In this document: positions 48,647-62,400 of the stretch, in pieces
How positions within the stretch are numbered: the first letter of the stretch is position 1
Layout of the letters: every line of letters begins with the position of its first letter
Source of the DNA: Tubiluchus corallicola
Taxonomy: Eukaryota; Priapulida; Priapulimorpha; Priapulimorphida; Tubiluchidae
Assembly: GCA_030141605.1 (NCBI GenBank)
Contig: JAQGDQ010000137.1
Location: 1 to 64,000, forward strand
Length of the DNA: 64,000 nucleotides
Direction of reading: 5' to 3'
Program-made: the position numbers and the translations under genes
The notes under the pieces: generated by a model
Told to the model about the DNA's origin: nothing
Seen by the model: only the letters and a program-made list of their open reading frames with translations
Databases searched by the model: none

Positions 48647-50495
48647 CATTTGTTCATACTCCCTTAGCTAATTTTTATTTGATGTTGCTCAATTTTTTGC
48701 AAGTTTTGTATTGTAGTTTTGTGGTCCTTTCTCGGTGCATTTTACTGCACAGTTATTGGTATTCTTATTGACTTTAGAGTAATGTTCTTTTGTGAAAAAC
48801 TAGCTAGTTTTCACATGCTAGTTGTATAGTTACAGCTAGGGTAATGCAATGTGTATTTTTGAATTTTTTAGCTCAAAGTTGTTAATAGTTAGACTGTAAA
48901 TTGTCATATTTTAACGAGCACTTGTGACTTTTGTACAGCATATTTTATGTGTGAGATTCATCATTGTAACTTAGATTAATGGTAAAGCTAAAGAATGTAG
49001 ATACAGCAGTAAGATAAACTAATATTAAAACTGCAGTTGACTTAACTTGCTTTACAAGGTATAGTATTGTGGTGACCTCTAACAGATAGCATGTTATGAC
49101 ATACCTTAGTATTGTTGGTATTTCAAATTCGTTTATTATTTTTTAAGCATTTTCATTTTATGTGATGTGTTTTGATATTTTAATATGACTAATTTAAAGT
49201 AGATTTCATCTGTAAATTTTCATTTGCTTTTTCTGTTTTTTAAAACTTGTTTTGCAAATTGTTACCTGGCAGTTAAAACAGCTGGCCTAAATGTTAATAT
49301 AAATAATATAATATATTACCTCTGGCAGCAATAGTTTGATTGCATTTATGCTTCTTTAATCACAAACGTATCGTGCTCCAGAGGCCAGGATTCTAACTTT
49401 TCCTCCTAGTGTAAAGGAGGTACTGTAAAAGTCTGCAAACTGAGCAGCATTGCATTCCATGTCTATTGTAGACAAGCTGTTGAACTTTTTCTGGGTTCCT
49501 TAACAACGCTTTACTAATATTTTGTACTAAGTATGTAATTTTAAGTTCTGTTTCCGCCAGAATAAACTTGATTACATTAGTGTACAAACTTACTTGTACT
49601 TCAACAGAAATTATATTTTTAATAAATAATAAATTAGTTTTTCTATTTATGGTATTAAATTAAATGTTTTTAAAGTAAATGATAATTTTCTTATATTTTT
49701 GTAAGCAATATTGTTAATACCAAAGGGTAGGTCGTTGTGAACACTTAACATTGTCATGCATTTATTCTTGTTGGTGCCAAATGCTGCAAACATTTCTAAA
49801 TATTGCTTGTAAATAAATAATAAAAGTGTTTACTAGTAATCAAGAGTATTTTGTATATTTTAATGTTGGCAACTTTTTGTGAAGTTTCTTACAGTGCCTC
49901 AACAACAGTGTACAAAAGTATGACATGCATGAATAGTATTTTATTTGATTCGACATACATATGTACTATTATGTAATTCAATCATTCTTTAATTACAAAG
50001 CGAAAAAAGAAACAGTGTTTTACTGCTTAAAGTAATTTTATTTTTAAAATACTCATACAATTATAATGAAACAGTAATGAAATTACATGTAAAAATAGAA
50101 AATTAACAACGGTTTATAAATAAAATTAATTACATTTACATAGAAAATGAAAACAATACAAAGTTTTCGTTATAAATTACGAAGTACAGTAGCTTGAAAG
50201 CACAGAGGTTAACAATTTTGCAATCATTTGCACAAAGTTTTATGCAAAATGGAGTGAAAAATGAAACCACTACCGAATTTTGTTGATGTATTATTTTAAA
50301 AATTTGATTAAAAGATAATATGTGTAAATTATTAAATAGCTAAACACTGTGAGTAAAAATACATTAACAAAATTAAATATAAATTGAATATTAAGTCAAT
50401 AACAAAACAGTGAAAAATCTTATGAAAACTTCCAAAGAAGTTATTAAACGCAAGCCACTTATAGGAATGCACTTAAGAAGCCAGTTATGGAATGT
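48647..50495. other. Intergenic region between the convergent Cut8-like and dynein genes
   Basis: 1.85 kb of very A+T-rich DNA holding both 3' UTRs. A candidate + strand poly(A) signal AATAAA lies at 49561-49566 and an AATAAATAATAAA cluster near 49810. No exon or RNA gene is seen. Confidence 0.55.
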
Positions 50496-53400
50496 TCATT
50501 TTACATCACATAAAAGAGCAACTCCGCGCAATATCCAATGATCTGGATTCTGCACCGTTCTGAGCCAAACTGGGGTGATATAAGTCAGGTCTGTTCTCTT
50601 AGGTTTCTTGTACACGGGGCACTCGTAAAGTTTGGGATCTTTTGGTGCCACTGAATTGATAGCGTACAAATGAATGACCGGCAGTTGAGTGAAGAGGGCT
50701 TTAGGCGTGGCTTCCGTGAGGCGGCAGTTACGGCGTTCCCAACCTGCCCCATCTATGTACAAGCCATAAACGTAAACACCTTCCTGTTATCAATACAACA
50801 AAAACAGCAGGTTAACAGCTGAACGTATAAAAACACATGTTGTGTTATTGCTCACTTATAAGCTTCGTAAGAAAATCATGGAAAGAGTTTATGGCTGTTG
50901 TTTTGTAAACATTTAGAATACACATTGTTGGGGCAGATCCATTTGGACATTAAAATGAAATAAACCTCAACAACGAAGCAATGTATATAGGACAGATCCA
51001 TTTAAGAGTGCACTTATGAGAAAAGTTGGGCTTTGTTCCAGTCTGTGCAGTGGCTGTACTATCTTCATGCAAAACTTTGGCCTTTAACAATGAAAACTGT
51101 GACTGCGATAGCTTTCAAAGGTAAAACTGACAACATAGTGTTGTTGTTGTCACATTTATCACTGAAACTTATCAAAGGCCACAGCTTTCATCGTAGAAGA
51201 CTGAACTTTTGCCTGCAGAAACTTCAGATCATTAAAGAGACTGTAACACAGTTTGATTAGCACTTTCCCAACATGGCTCTCAAATATATCTGCTAAATGG
51301 AACACACTCGCTAAATGGATTGTCCCGATACACTTTACACTTCATGCCAGGTCCAAAAACTGGTATTTTGGTTAATAAGTGAAAAACATACTTGAGGCGG
51401 TTGCATAACATCATCTTTGTAATGTTTAAGCACGTCGTTGTGCAGTGTGACTTGATCGAGAGCCCAGCCTTTATGTGCCCGAGTTACTTCTTGTCGCATA
51501 GCCGTCAAAAAACCTACAAAATTAACTTCTACAATTTATAATGTGCAAAATGAAAAGCAAAGTTATCTTAAAAAACTAGTGCTACGATTTTGTTTCTAAG
51601 TGTATTAAAAAGTATTGATCGAAACAAAAATGCAAAAAGTATAGTGTCTTAAAAGAAATAGTTAAAATTATTTATATCCACATAACAATTAAGCTTATTT
51701 TCAGACATTCTGCGAAATGGACTTTTGCATTTCACTCTAATTTGTTTATGTTTCTTCAGACTATTTCTCAATTTATTGAATGTATTGTTTTATAGAATGT
51801 TTAAATTGTGTTTAAAATTAGTCCAAGGTAAAACTAGCTTCTAAGCTAAAATGTATCTTCATACATAGAGTGCCAAATCGCTTGCTTGTAAGGTGCTAAA
51901 TAAGTTCACAATGCTAAAAACTTTTCTTAGTCATCTTTAAAGGACTTTCTTATTTTTACAATATTTCAATTAAGAAACTTCTTTAGTGCCCTCCAGCTTT
52001 AAAAGTTAATAATACCTGCTAAACTGTAATATTACTTTTTAGCTAAGTACCTCTTTACTATTTAGTTATAACTGAACTTCAGTTATAACTGAACTTTACT
52101 AATTGATACTTAGCTAAGCTGTTTAATGATAAATGTGTCACTGAAATTTTTCTTTTTTAAAGAACGAATTACGAACACGCACCCATTACAACCCATAATT
52201 ACAAGCACCACATGTCACCAAACAGCCAAAAAGAATTATATTTCTGAAATTCAAGCTTGGGATCCAGGGGACCATTAAGAAAATGAGATACTGAACCAGC
52301 AGGAGCATCTTAGCTACACTTAGATGTGTCCTTCCTGTGTGAAATAGACAGAAGGGAAACTTTAGAAACAAAACTGCCCAGAAGAGTAATTCCTGTAGTC
52401 ACCCACCCTTTTGCTAGCTAGGCTTGGAGTTGTTTAACTTCGCAGCCATGACCACTTTGCTGTTAACCTACTAGCCTTGCAACAAATTGGACACTACCAG
52501 CTGTTTAAATAAAAGACATTATTATGGAAATAACAAGTTGGCTTCCAGCACCTGACATTATGATTGTAAATCCAATCTACTATAAGTCAATCTCAACAGA
52601 GTCAATGCAACTGGCTTTCAGCACAGCATATGCAGCAGTCTGCTTACTTATGTTCAGTGATATTAGTAGTATTATGTTTTTCTCAGTGATATTTGAAGTG
52701 TTGTTAATGTTATAAAGACCAGTTTACAATTGGTATTATACCAGACTAAAGTTTAGAGCAATTAGAAGAAGCCACTCGTGTCTACAAAAGCTAGTATCTA
52801 AAAAGTTATTAAGCTATGTTATCTTACAATATAAAGAAATTCATATTTACCCAAAAGCTGCTTAATGCATATAAAGGAAAAGACAGTAAGTAATATGCAT
52901 AATAAATTCACTTCTTCAACAATGTTCTTCAACAAACATTCTTATTCGTATAAATAACCAGTTGAAATTTTCCAGATATTTTTATTTATCTGGTATGAAA
53001 TCATGTGTAGAAAAGTCACACCTTTTTATAACATGTCTGAAATAATATGTCATGTCACGACTACATACCTTGCGCATTGAAAAAGCCAGTCATCCAAAAC
53101 ACTTTAGGTCTACCAACGAATAACCAGGAATGGAACTGATGATTTCTTTCTATAAGTTCCGTAAACCAGAAGCCAAGAGTCGACGACTCCCAAGAAATTT
53201 TCAACCAAATCTTTGGAATCCGTGCATCATACATATTATTCAACGCATCTCTTAAATTCTGTAAAATTTAAGCTTTCTCAATATTTGAAAGTTAGTAGCT
53301 TATACCTTAGTGGCAGTCTCCTCAACTATACTTTTTGACATTAGTACACGTTATTGTAATGAATGTCAAAATAACTTGTAATGAATGAATGAATGAAACT

Positions 53401-56400
53401 ACCATGTAACACTTCATAATAATAATGTAATCAGTATTTTTCAGTTAAAAACATTAAACAAGGACCTTTCAAGTAAAAAACTCTAAAATGAAGTAGAATG
53501 TAGAAGAAGCTTAAATGATTAAATTGAACATTTTAAAAAAGCTCAGTTTATAAAATTATAATGCAATCATGCTCATTAATATATATTTTTCTAAGCACAA
53601 ATTTGGGAATCATATTACTAACATTTTTCAAACGAAATTCCAAAAAAATCAAACCTGCTTTTGCCCTTTCTTCCCAAAATCATCTGGTAATTATGATAAC
53701 TAAATTTTATGAATATCATAAAATAAAATCCACTTTTTCTATATTCCTATAAATAATCATGATTGTATGTGTACAAAAACAAACTCACTCACTTCACTCA
53801 TGACGATTGTTCCCTCAATGGCCAGCTTAAGGTCCATCAGAGTAACACGGACAGTGCTGATCACCTTCTGTATTCTGTCTATTTCCTGGCGCAGAAAGAT
53901 GTTCATAGAACAGAGCGCACCCATTGTTTGCAGCCGAGCTTTAACCTGCAAAATAGTCAGGTTACCTAGCAACAGAATTAAATCAATGAATAATTCATTC
54001 TTAAAGACAAGTAAGTGATCCCCTCTTACTGGGCTTCTGAACTTGCTAACACCAAAATTAAAGATTTTTTGACGGGAGAAAGATTATGGGCAAGCTTCGC
54101 AAATAAAGATATACCCTTCTAGAAACAGAGTAATTGGGGAAAAAGACAGTCCATTGGAACCTAAGGACATCACTTATACAGCATGTCTTGCTGGAAAAAC
54201 AACCAATGATGAGGACATTTAGTTTAGGAAGTGATTTTTGTAAATGCTAAATGATTCTCTTTGGCTTGCTCTGAAATGACCTAACAATAATCCTATCTTC
54301 GAGTTATCAAAAAAACTGAAAAGGAAAAAAGAAAAATCAGTACGTGTTCGTTCCATCAGGGTGGGCAGATTTAATAAAAATATCACAAGTGATAAACGTT
54401 TTAGTGTTTGTAAGTTTGCATTCAGTGAAGGAATGCCTTGTGAAACGTGCAATAAGATACACAGAAGATAAAGGAAATAATTGGGTATTAACGTGCTTTT
54501 CAGCAAAGCATGTTGAATACAATTCGAAAGAAATTCGTTAGTGATTAAGATGTTTTATGGGTATAGTTAAGTTTAACTGCCGGCACAGAAGATTGTATCT
54601 TGGGGAAAGTACCTCAGCTTCCCGAGCTTGCCAGCATTTCACTAACCAGCAAAGACTGCCGGAAGAAACATCAAACAGACAAACTAAATGTCATTAAAAA
54701 AAGATGAAATTTGTTCCAACAGTGTACCATGACTTTTATTTGAACTTAACTTGTGTTAATTGAAACGGTAAACATTAAAACACTGGATCCAGATTTCTGT
54801 GATGAAAACAAACAGGAAGTACACCGGTAACATTTCACAACAAAATTTGGATAACACCTATATTTTATTCATCGCTTTTGCATAATTTGCACGTATGTTT
54901 TGCAAAAATCGTCATTGCAAAAGTGACTTAATTTGTACGTTTTACCTCTGAAATGGACAAAAGAGTATGTCCTATCTGTGGAGTGAATAAAAGTAACATA
55001 ATGACACCTGAACCTCAGATGAAAATGAGTGCAGATCTCTTTAGAGTTGTTAAAATATATCTTCTACATAATGCAATGAAATAACATAAAATAAATAAAA
55101 ATTAAATAAAATTAAATGAAATGCCCCTTAAATAATCGTAAAATTGAAGTACTGAATCATTTACAGACATGCTTAAATTGCATGCCACTTTTACAAATTT
55201 ACAATAATTTTTTTATTTAGTTGGAAATTTTATTACAATAATTAATATAGTTATTTTATTTATTTTAATAATTTTTTTAAATTTATATATTTATATTATA
55301 TATATATTTTATTATAATTGTTACAGTCATTTAATTTAACTCAATCAGTTATAAACAAAATTTCAGGTAATTGCTACCTGCTATAATATGAATTGCAGTG
55401 TACATATTTATAAATGGCCGAACAGTATAAAGTTGTGTTGTTTGCCATGAATTAATTTCCGATTACCTTGTAATTACCGTACGATGTAAATGGAATCAAT
55501 TTTTGAACCAAAACTTGAGCATTGAACTGATTTCTGTCTTCACCCAGGTTACAAATAATTTAAATCATAAAGCTAATGCCACACAGACAACGTCGTGTCT
55601 GGACATAGTAGATGCCATTAGGTGTGCAGTAAAAATTTCACAGGAAAAATGGGACGGTAAAAATGGCACAGGAAAAAATGGACAGCCAATTTTAAGTAAT
55701 CATCTTACATTCGTAAGCAAAATCTGTGTTAAACGTTTTCCACATATTTGAGAATAAATGGAAAAAACTAATCATGAATATGCGACATTTTTCCTTAAAA
55801 AAATCAAATCATCAATGAGATGACATCAAAAAATATTATTTAGATCAACACATTTTGTTTGATTTAAGGAAAGCCAAATTTCGTCCTGCAGACAAGCAAT
55901 AGAAGAAGCCACGCGTACTTCCCATACCAGGTAAAAAATACCTGCACACCCTTGCACACCTTGCTATGCATGTAAAGCTTTATGACTATATCTACCAAGC
56001 CAACTAGCAGCCATAGTACGATACTATAGTTATTGTCAGAGATGTAATTCCAAATAACATCATCATTATTGCATATAAATGATTCTGATATCATCAAGTA
56101 TTATTATGTCATGAAAATCTGTAAATTTGAAAACTTTTAACAGAGCTGGAAAACAATGCAATTTTCTCCGAACAAACATAATGTGGGTTATGCCTTTCTT
56201 CCACTAAACTAGAAAAATAATAAGGATCACTTCTTAACATTTTGACATTGAATAAAAAACAATGAATGTTGTGGGGAGAAGAGAGGAGCATAGCTTTCGA
56301 GCCTTTTCCACGAGTGAGGCACTATTACTGACGACATTAAAATAATTAAAAATGATTATAGCAACTTACATGAGTTCACAAAGGATACGTGTAACTATAT

Positions 56401-59400
56401 CAAAAGACATTCTTCTTGATCAGCCAAGAGAAAGTTGTGAAAATGAATAAATCTGTCATCTTACAAACTTATTTTGAAAAAGTCACATGAAATATGATTT
56501 TTTGTAGATTAACTGTACAATATTACACCAGATGCCTCTAATTATACAGCAACTTCCTCAACTCTATTAGTAGTGAACTAGCGGTGCACCAAACTATTAA
56601 CCATGTATGATAACACAGATGTTTTTTTAAATGCTGTTTTTACAACAGTTTAAACATTATACCTCATGAGGTACATAACTGGGTGGAAGTTTTGACAGCA
56701 TATCTTCTGCCATTTTAAAAACAACGCTCTCCCTGGTTTCACCGCCGCCACCTACCGTTTCCTTTGGTTGAATGTTCATAATTGTGTCCAATACTTCTTT
56801 AGCCGTGTTGCTTTGGTAACTAAAATTACAAGGTTAACATGGAGGCATATTTAACAGCTGCAAAACTACAAGTATCAGCAACTTCAAAAGCAAATCAGTG
56901 CCATAACATGGGTCATAAAAATGCATTCAATACAGAAAAATACATCTAGAAATAAAAAGAATAAAATAACCTAAACTTTGTTTCATTGTTGTATCTATTA
57001 CTGTAACCATTACTGATTTATTTAAAATTTATTTTAGGTAAATAATAATAACATGACGTAATGCAGTTGGTACTCGCATACTGTGCAGTACTTACACGAA
57101 ATGGCAAACATAAAACATATATATGTATTTGTCAAAGAGTAAAATGTTATAATTAAAAGAATGCTGCAGAAGAACGGCCACCAAACTGACATTTGTCTCC
57201 TGTTATCATTAATTCTGTTAATGATTATACAGGTTCTATTAATAAATCAAAGATTATAAATGGAAACACGGATGTCCTAATCAAAATTCTTCTTTTATTT
57301 TTTCTAACAAATAAATATTTCACAGCTTCTTACGGGTTGCTTCTTCAGTGTAAATATAAGCAATATTAATTTTCTATTAATTTCTAATAAATTTTAGAAA
57401 GTAATGAGGGACTGTATTAAACATATTAAAAGTTTCACTAACGTTATATCAGCATTTGGATGCAGTCCTAGTGCTTGAGGTGAGTCAATTTGAGGCAGTT
57501 CATCAATGGCTTGCATGAATTGTTCCAATGTCTTGCACTTGGGAATTTTATAACCAGTGTAGAAAGCAAAATTATCCTGAAACATGTGTTCTCCAAACCA
57601 CACCTACAAAAATGACTAAAAATCAGCATCTTATATCCAGAACAATATACAAAAATAAAGTCTGTCTAAACATTACACCTTCTATATAATGTCCTTAACT
57701 TGTTATGCTTTTGAAGATGGTTGCCAAAAACTGAAACTGAAAAAAGATGCAAATTTAAAATTATTTTTCTGTCCCTGATTCTACAGGTCAGGAAAAATTG
57801 AACAACACAAGCTATACAAACATAAATCACTTTCAAAAAATTCACTTTGCGGTATATGAAGCTTACAAACAAGTTTGAAGAATTACAAATATTCTGCACA
57901 ACAATAGTATGTAGGCAGCATTTCACAGATAAGTGGTCTACACTGCAATTAATGAAATTTCAAGATTGTCAAGTTATCCTGTAATACTTATATTTATCAG
58001 CTGCCTTGTGTAAATAGAATTTGCCAATTTTTGTCTTTGGATGGGAAGACTGGTGGGAAGATTGTTTATAACTTTAAACACAGCGGTTCAAAAAAATATT
58101 TCGCTTTTTGGCTAAAATCAGTTAAACGGAATTTAACTTTCCATAACTCCTATTAAAAGGAACAAAATATATGGACTTCATTACTTAATTAGATTATGAC
58201 TGTGATTGCCAGAATGTTTATATAAACCATTGCAGTTTATTTTAACAACTATTAACCATTGTGAGTAGTGACTTTGAGAAAGAAAGGAGATGCTAAACAA
58301 TTGTTGACTAGCTGGGATTTGAACCCGAGACCTGGGATTACTACTTCCATGTTCTCACAGCTGAGCTACCAGTCAGCACGACAAAACTGACCTGTATATG
58401 GATTTCCACCACTTCATGAGTAAAAAATCAAAAACTTGAATAACTGAATACAAAAATTTTTGTGCTTTTGGTGTTTTGTGCTCTTAGGTGAAAAGTGGTG
58501 CAAATGTAGAAATTACTGCAGTTACATTTAAATACCAAACTACACACATTTGAATATTTTGTATCTTCTACAAACAATTAGCGTGCTGCCACCCATCATT
58601 TATTTGTGCTACTTATTTTAATATCAGTGTCATACCCTACATATAGTATTCAGCAGCCTCTTATCATAATCGTCGGTCACTCTTCCACCGTAATGAACTT
58701 CGCCCAACATGTAACGGACTGTTACCCAAGAGACACCCTTCTTGATGTCCAAGTCATCCAGGTGATTCTGAATAAACTGACAGCTGGATGACCAATCCGC
58801 ACTATTGAACTCGTATGGAATGTTCCAACCCAAAGGACCAAATTTTCTTCTCTCCTATAAGAAATGTTTAAATATTATAAACATGCTTATTTTACTCAAT
58901 ACACAAAAACACGTGCTAGGAGCTGTAAACTAATTTTTACGTCATATACTACTCTTTTTTTAAATATAACATTCAGATACTGACTACTTGCAAGCAAAAT
59001 GCATGTGAGTGGAGTTACAGCAAGCGAATAACCAAATGCTTTGTATTCTGGACTGATTTTACTCTGGTCTTCAGTCCTCACAACGACGGTCTTGCAAGCT
59101 AAAAATATCCTGGTTCAAACATTTTGATTTGAGAAGAAACATTTGATTCAAATAGTCGATTTCGATTCCAAAATTAACAGTTATGGATTTACACCATTAT
59201 TCACTGGTGAACGAAAATTTTGCTTTTTCTCGTCGACACATAATTAGCCATCAAAAATTCGGTTATTTAGACTACGCGCACATTGCAGTAGAAGCTCGGT
59301 ATCAAAGCAAAAATTTAATACTGGAATCATGTCATCACATCAGATTAGGTAATGTAAAAACATACCTGTACAGTAGTATGTAAGAATGAGACACAGTACA

Positions 59401-62400
59401 GCAAAGGCTTCCATTGATACAGTGAAGAAATGTCCAAGTAATCCGGTGTGATACTTGCATAAGTTCTTGTTAAACCTGCTTTGATACCCTGAGGTGGTTC
59501 ATTTGTAAACTTGATGGAGATCTGGAAAAGAAAGTAGATCATCATTATGTTTGCTAAATATCTTGATCAAATATCCGAAACACACCATTTAAAATATAAA
59601 CGAGCAAACGTAATTGAACAACATAGTTATTTCAGTAAAAATCAGAGTAGATTAATAGATTTAAGTTTTGTAAAATTTACAAATAAGGAAATATTAGTTA
59701 CGGAACTTTTAAAACATGTAATAAATAGCACGGAAGGCCTGTTTATTTTAACTTTCTTGGAAAGTGTATAAACTGTATGCAAGTTTTGGTACATTAACAA
59801 GATTATGTCGTTCTATATTCAGGTATCCTTCTTTCAGGGAATCAGGGAATCAAAACAACGATACACCTTCCACATCACACATATCCATACCATACGCAGA
59901 GTCACCAAGAAGAACCTGACCGATATACGTGTTTTGTCCACTTTTCCCTAGCCTGAAACTTAGCCAGCTAGATGCACAGGCTCGCTAGAGCAGTAACAAA
60001 GGCCGTACATCTCTTCCAAATAATTCCAATCACTAAATTACTATGTTAAAAATACTAAATGAGAATAGCCTGCAGGATAATCAAGCTAAGTCAGCTAAGT
60101 TAGCCCAGTACCTAATTATAACCTAATCAACCAAAACTCAATCTTCACGCTAGTTTATCAGCCAATCAAACAGACAAACAAACAAACAGACCTGCAAAAG
60201 GCTGATAGGAAAGTCCTTATGGACATCAGTTGTAATCCAAATACGGAATGTTTCGTGACACGATGGACCTATACCAAACATGATTTCTAACAACTCCTCC
60301 ATAAATTCCAAACCAAGATGGCAGTTCTGAAGCAACACCCAGCCACCCTGAAAATGAAGAATGTCAGGGTTGCAGAAGCGGTATGATTTCTTCACAGCTT
60401 GCATGAACTAAAATTTACAAATGTTCTTTAAATTCAGAACTAATCAAGAAAAACACAGAAATGTAAATACGTAAATACTTAGAATATTAACAATACTTGT
60501 TGTATGCACTGATTAATGAGTCGTCTAGCATGAACTTCTTGTCCCTGTCCCATGGAAATTGCACGATAATCTGAAAAGCAAAACCAGCATTAATTACGAA
60601 GAACTTGTAGCAACAGTTGATTTACTAAACATACTGAACTTACTAAAAGCAATGTGCAAAAAGATTAGATTATGATCAAGTAAGATCAAAGAAATAATTT
60701 TTACTGCAATAATCAAAAAAGTTAGAGTTTGAAACGCAGGTTGTTGTCGACTTATGGCCTATGCGACTTACGATTGTGCGACTTTATGGCCCAACCGCAA
60801 CTTATTTCACTAATTATATAAAAATAACTATAACTCATATTTTTTTCAACTTTTTAAACAAATTAAGTTTAAATCGCTATTTGTTTCGGTAAATCAATCG
60901 TAGGTGCCGCCATACTTAGTTGTGCGTACACACACAACATCTTCCGTGTAAGGGTGCGCTGCTAGAATATGCGGGTCTGACTTGCGTCTAATTCGTTTTA
61001 TGACTAACTGCAAGTCCTGACTGTGGTCATAAGTCAATGACTACCTGTAGACATAATTCCAAATAGGAGGGTACAATCAACGATATTACTCCAGGAATAG
61101 ACAATCAAATATACATCAGGATATACGTTACAAATGTGGTATCATACTCATGACAGCTGTTCCAATTTACAAGGTAAAGGCAAACTATAAAAACAGATTC
61201 ACCTATTATTCTGACTTATCATTAGTGTTAACAGAAAATGAAGACTAGTCTTAAACATTTTGTGCACCGGCGACAATCAGTCTATCAACAAAACAAAAGT
61301 GACAGGCGAATGATCAATCTATCCACAAAACAAAAGTCACAGATGAATACCAAATTAAACGTCACACATGAATACCACATTAAAAGTCACAGACAAATAC
61401 CAAACTAAAAGCCACAGACGAATACCAAATTAAAAGTCACACATGAATACCACATTAAAAGTCACAGACAAAAACCAAACTAAAAGCCACAGACGAATAC
61501 CAAATTAAAAGTCACACATGAATACCACATTAAAAGTCACAGATGAATACCAAATTAAAAGTCACAGATGAATACCAAATTGCAATTTTCTTGCTAATGC
61601 TTCTATTTGATTAGTAGGATCAGAGCCTAATGATAAGAAACATATCATTGGCGTGCGCACATCACTCTCTGCCCATGTTGCTTCTAGGTTAAGTATAACT
61701 GGATCTGCATATTTTTCTCCTACTGCATCGGATATGTACTTTCTAGCTTGTGGTATAGTTCTATCCGGACACCAGCACCTGTGCACAAACAAAACAAATC
61801 ACAAAAAGTGAGGTTACCATTAAATCGCTTCAAATCCCAGGAATTTTTAGCTAATGAACTACCATTTACATTTAATTATTGACAACCACACAGGAATGGT
61901 CGACTGTCGATCCTAAAAAGTTTTAGACCACTTTGGCTACACAACAGTGGAGGTCAGATTTTTTATATAGTCTTATCAGGATGAAACAAACAAAAACATG
62001 TAGATGTATAATTTTTGAAAATGGTTGAAGTACCAGCGGTTCTGTTAGGTAAATCCTAGAAAGCATGGAACACAGGCTAAAGTCTAAAGTCAGACGATGT
62101 CAAGTAGCTGGCCAATCTTAAGTAGAATTCTCTCCTGTGCCCAGAATTCTCTCCTCGGAATTTTTCCAAATATGGCAAAAGTAATTACAGTTTGTCGCAG
62201 TTTCTCAGCTTTTTTTAAAATGCAGCAAAAATCCAGTTATCAGGCATTATACAGTGTGTTTACTAAAGAAAAAAGTTTGACAAGCAGTATTCACTGAACT
62301 TTGTGCAAAACAATGTTACAATCTTTCAACTCAAGAGGCTTGTTACTAAATAGGTATTAAAATGTACTTATTACATGTTATATTAATATGTTAAATTAAG

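Noticed and set aside
54344-55751. Short + strand ORFs in the large dynein intron (54344-54541, 55503-55751)
   Set aside because: No homology, splice support or composition distinct from intron DNA.
61280-61583. CRISPR-like array
   Set aside because: Contiguous 25-bp units without spacers; better explained as a splice-donor minisatellite.
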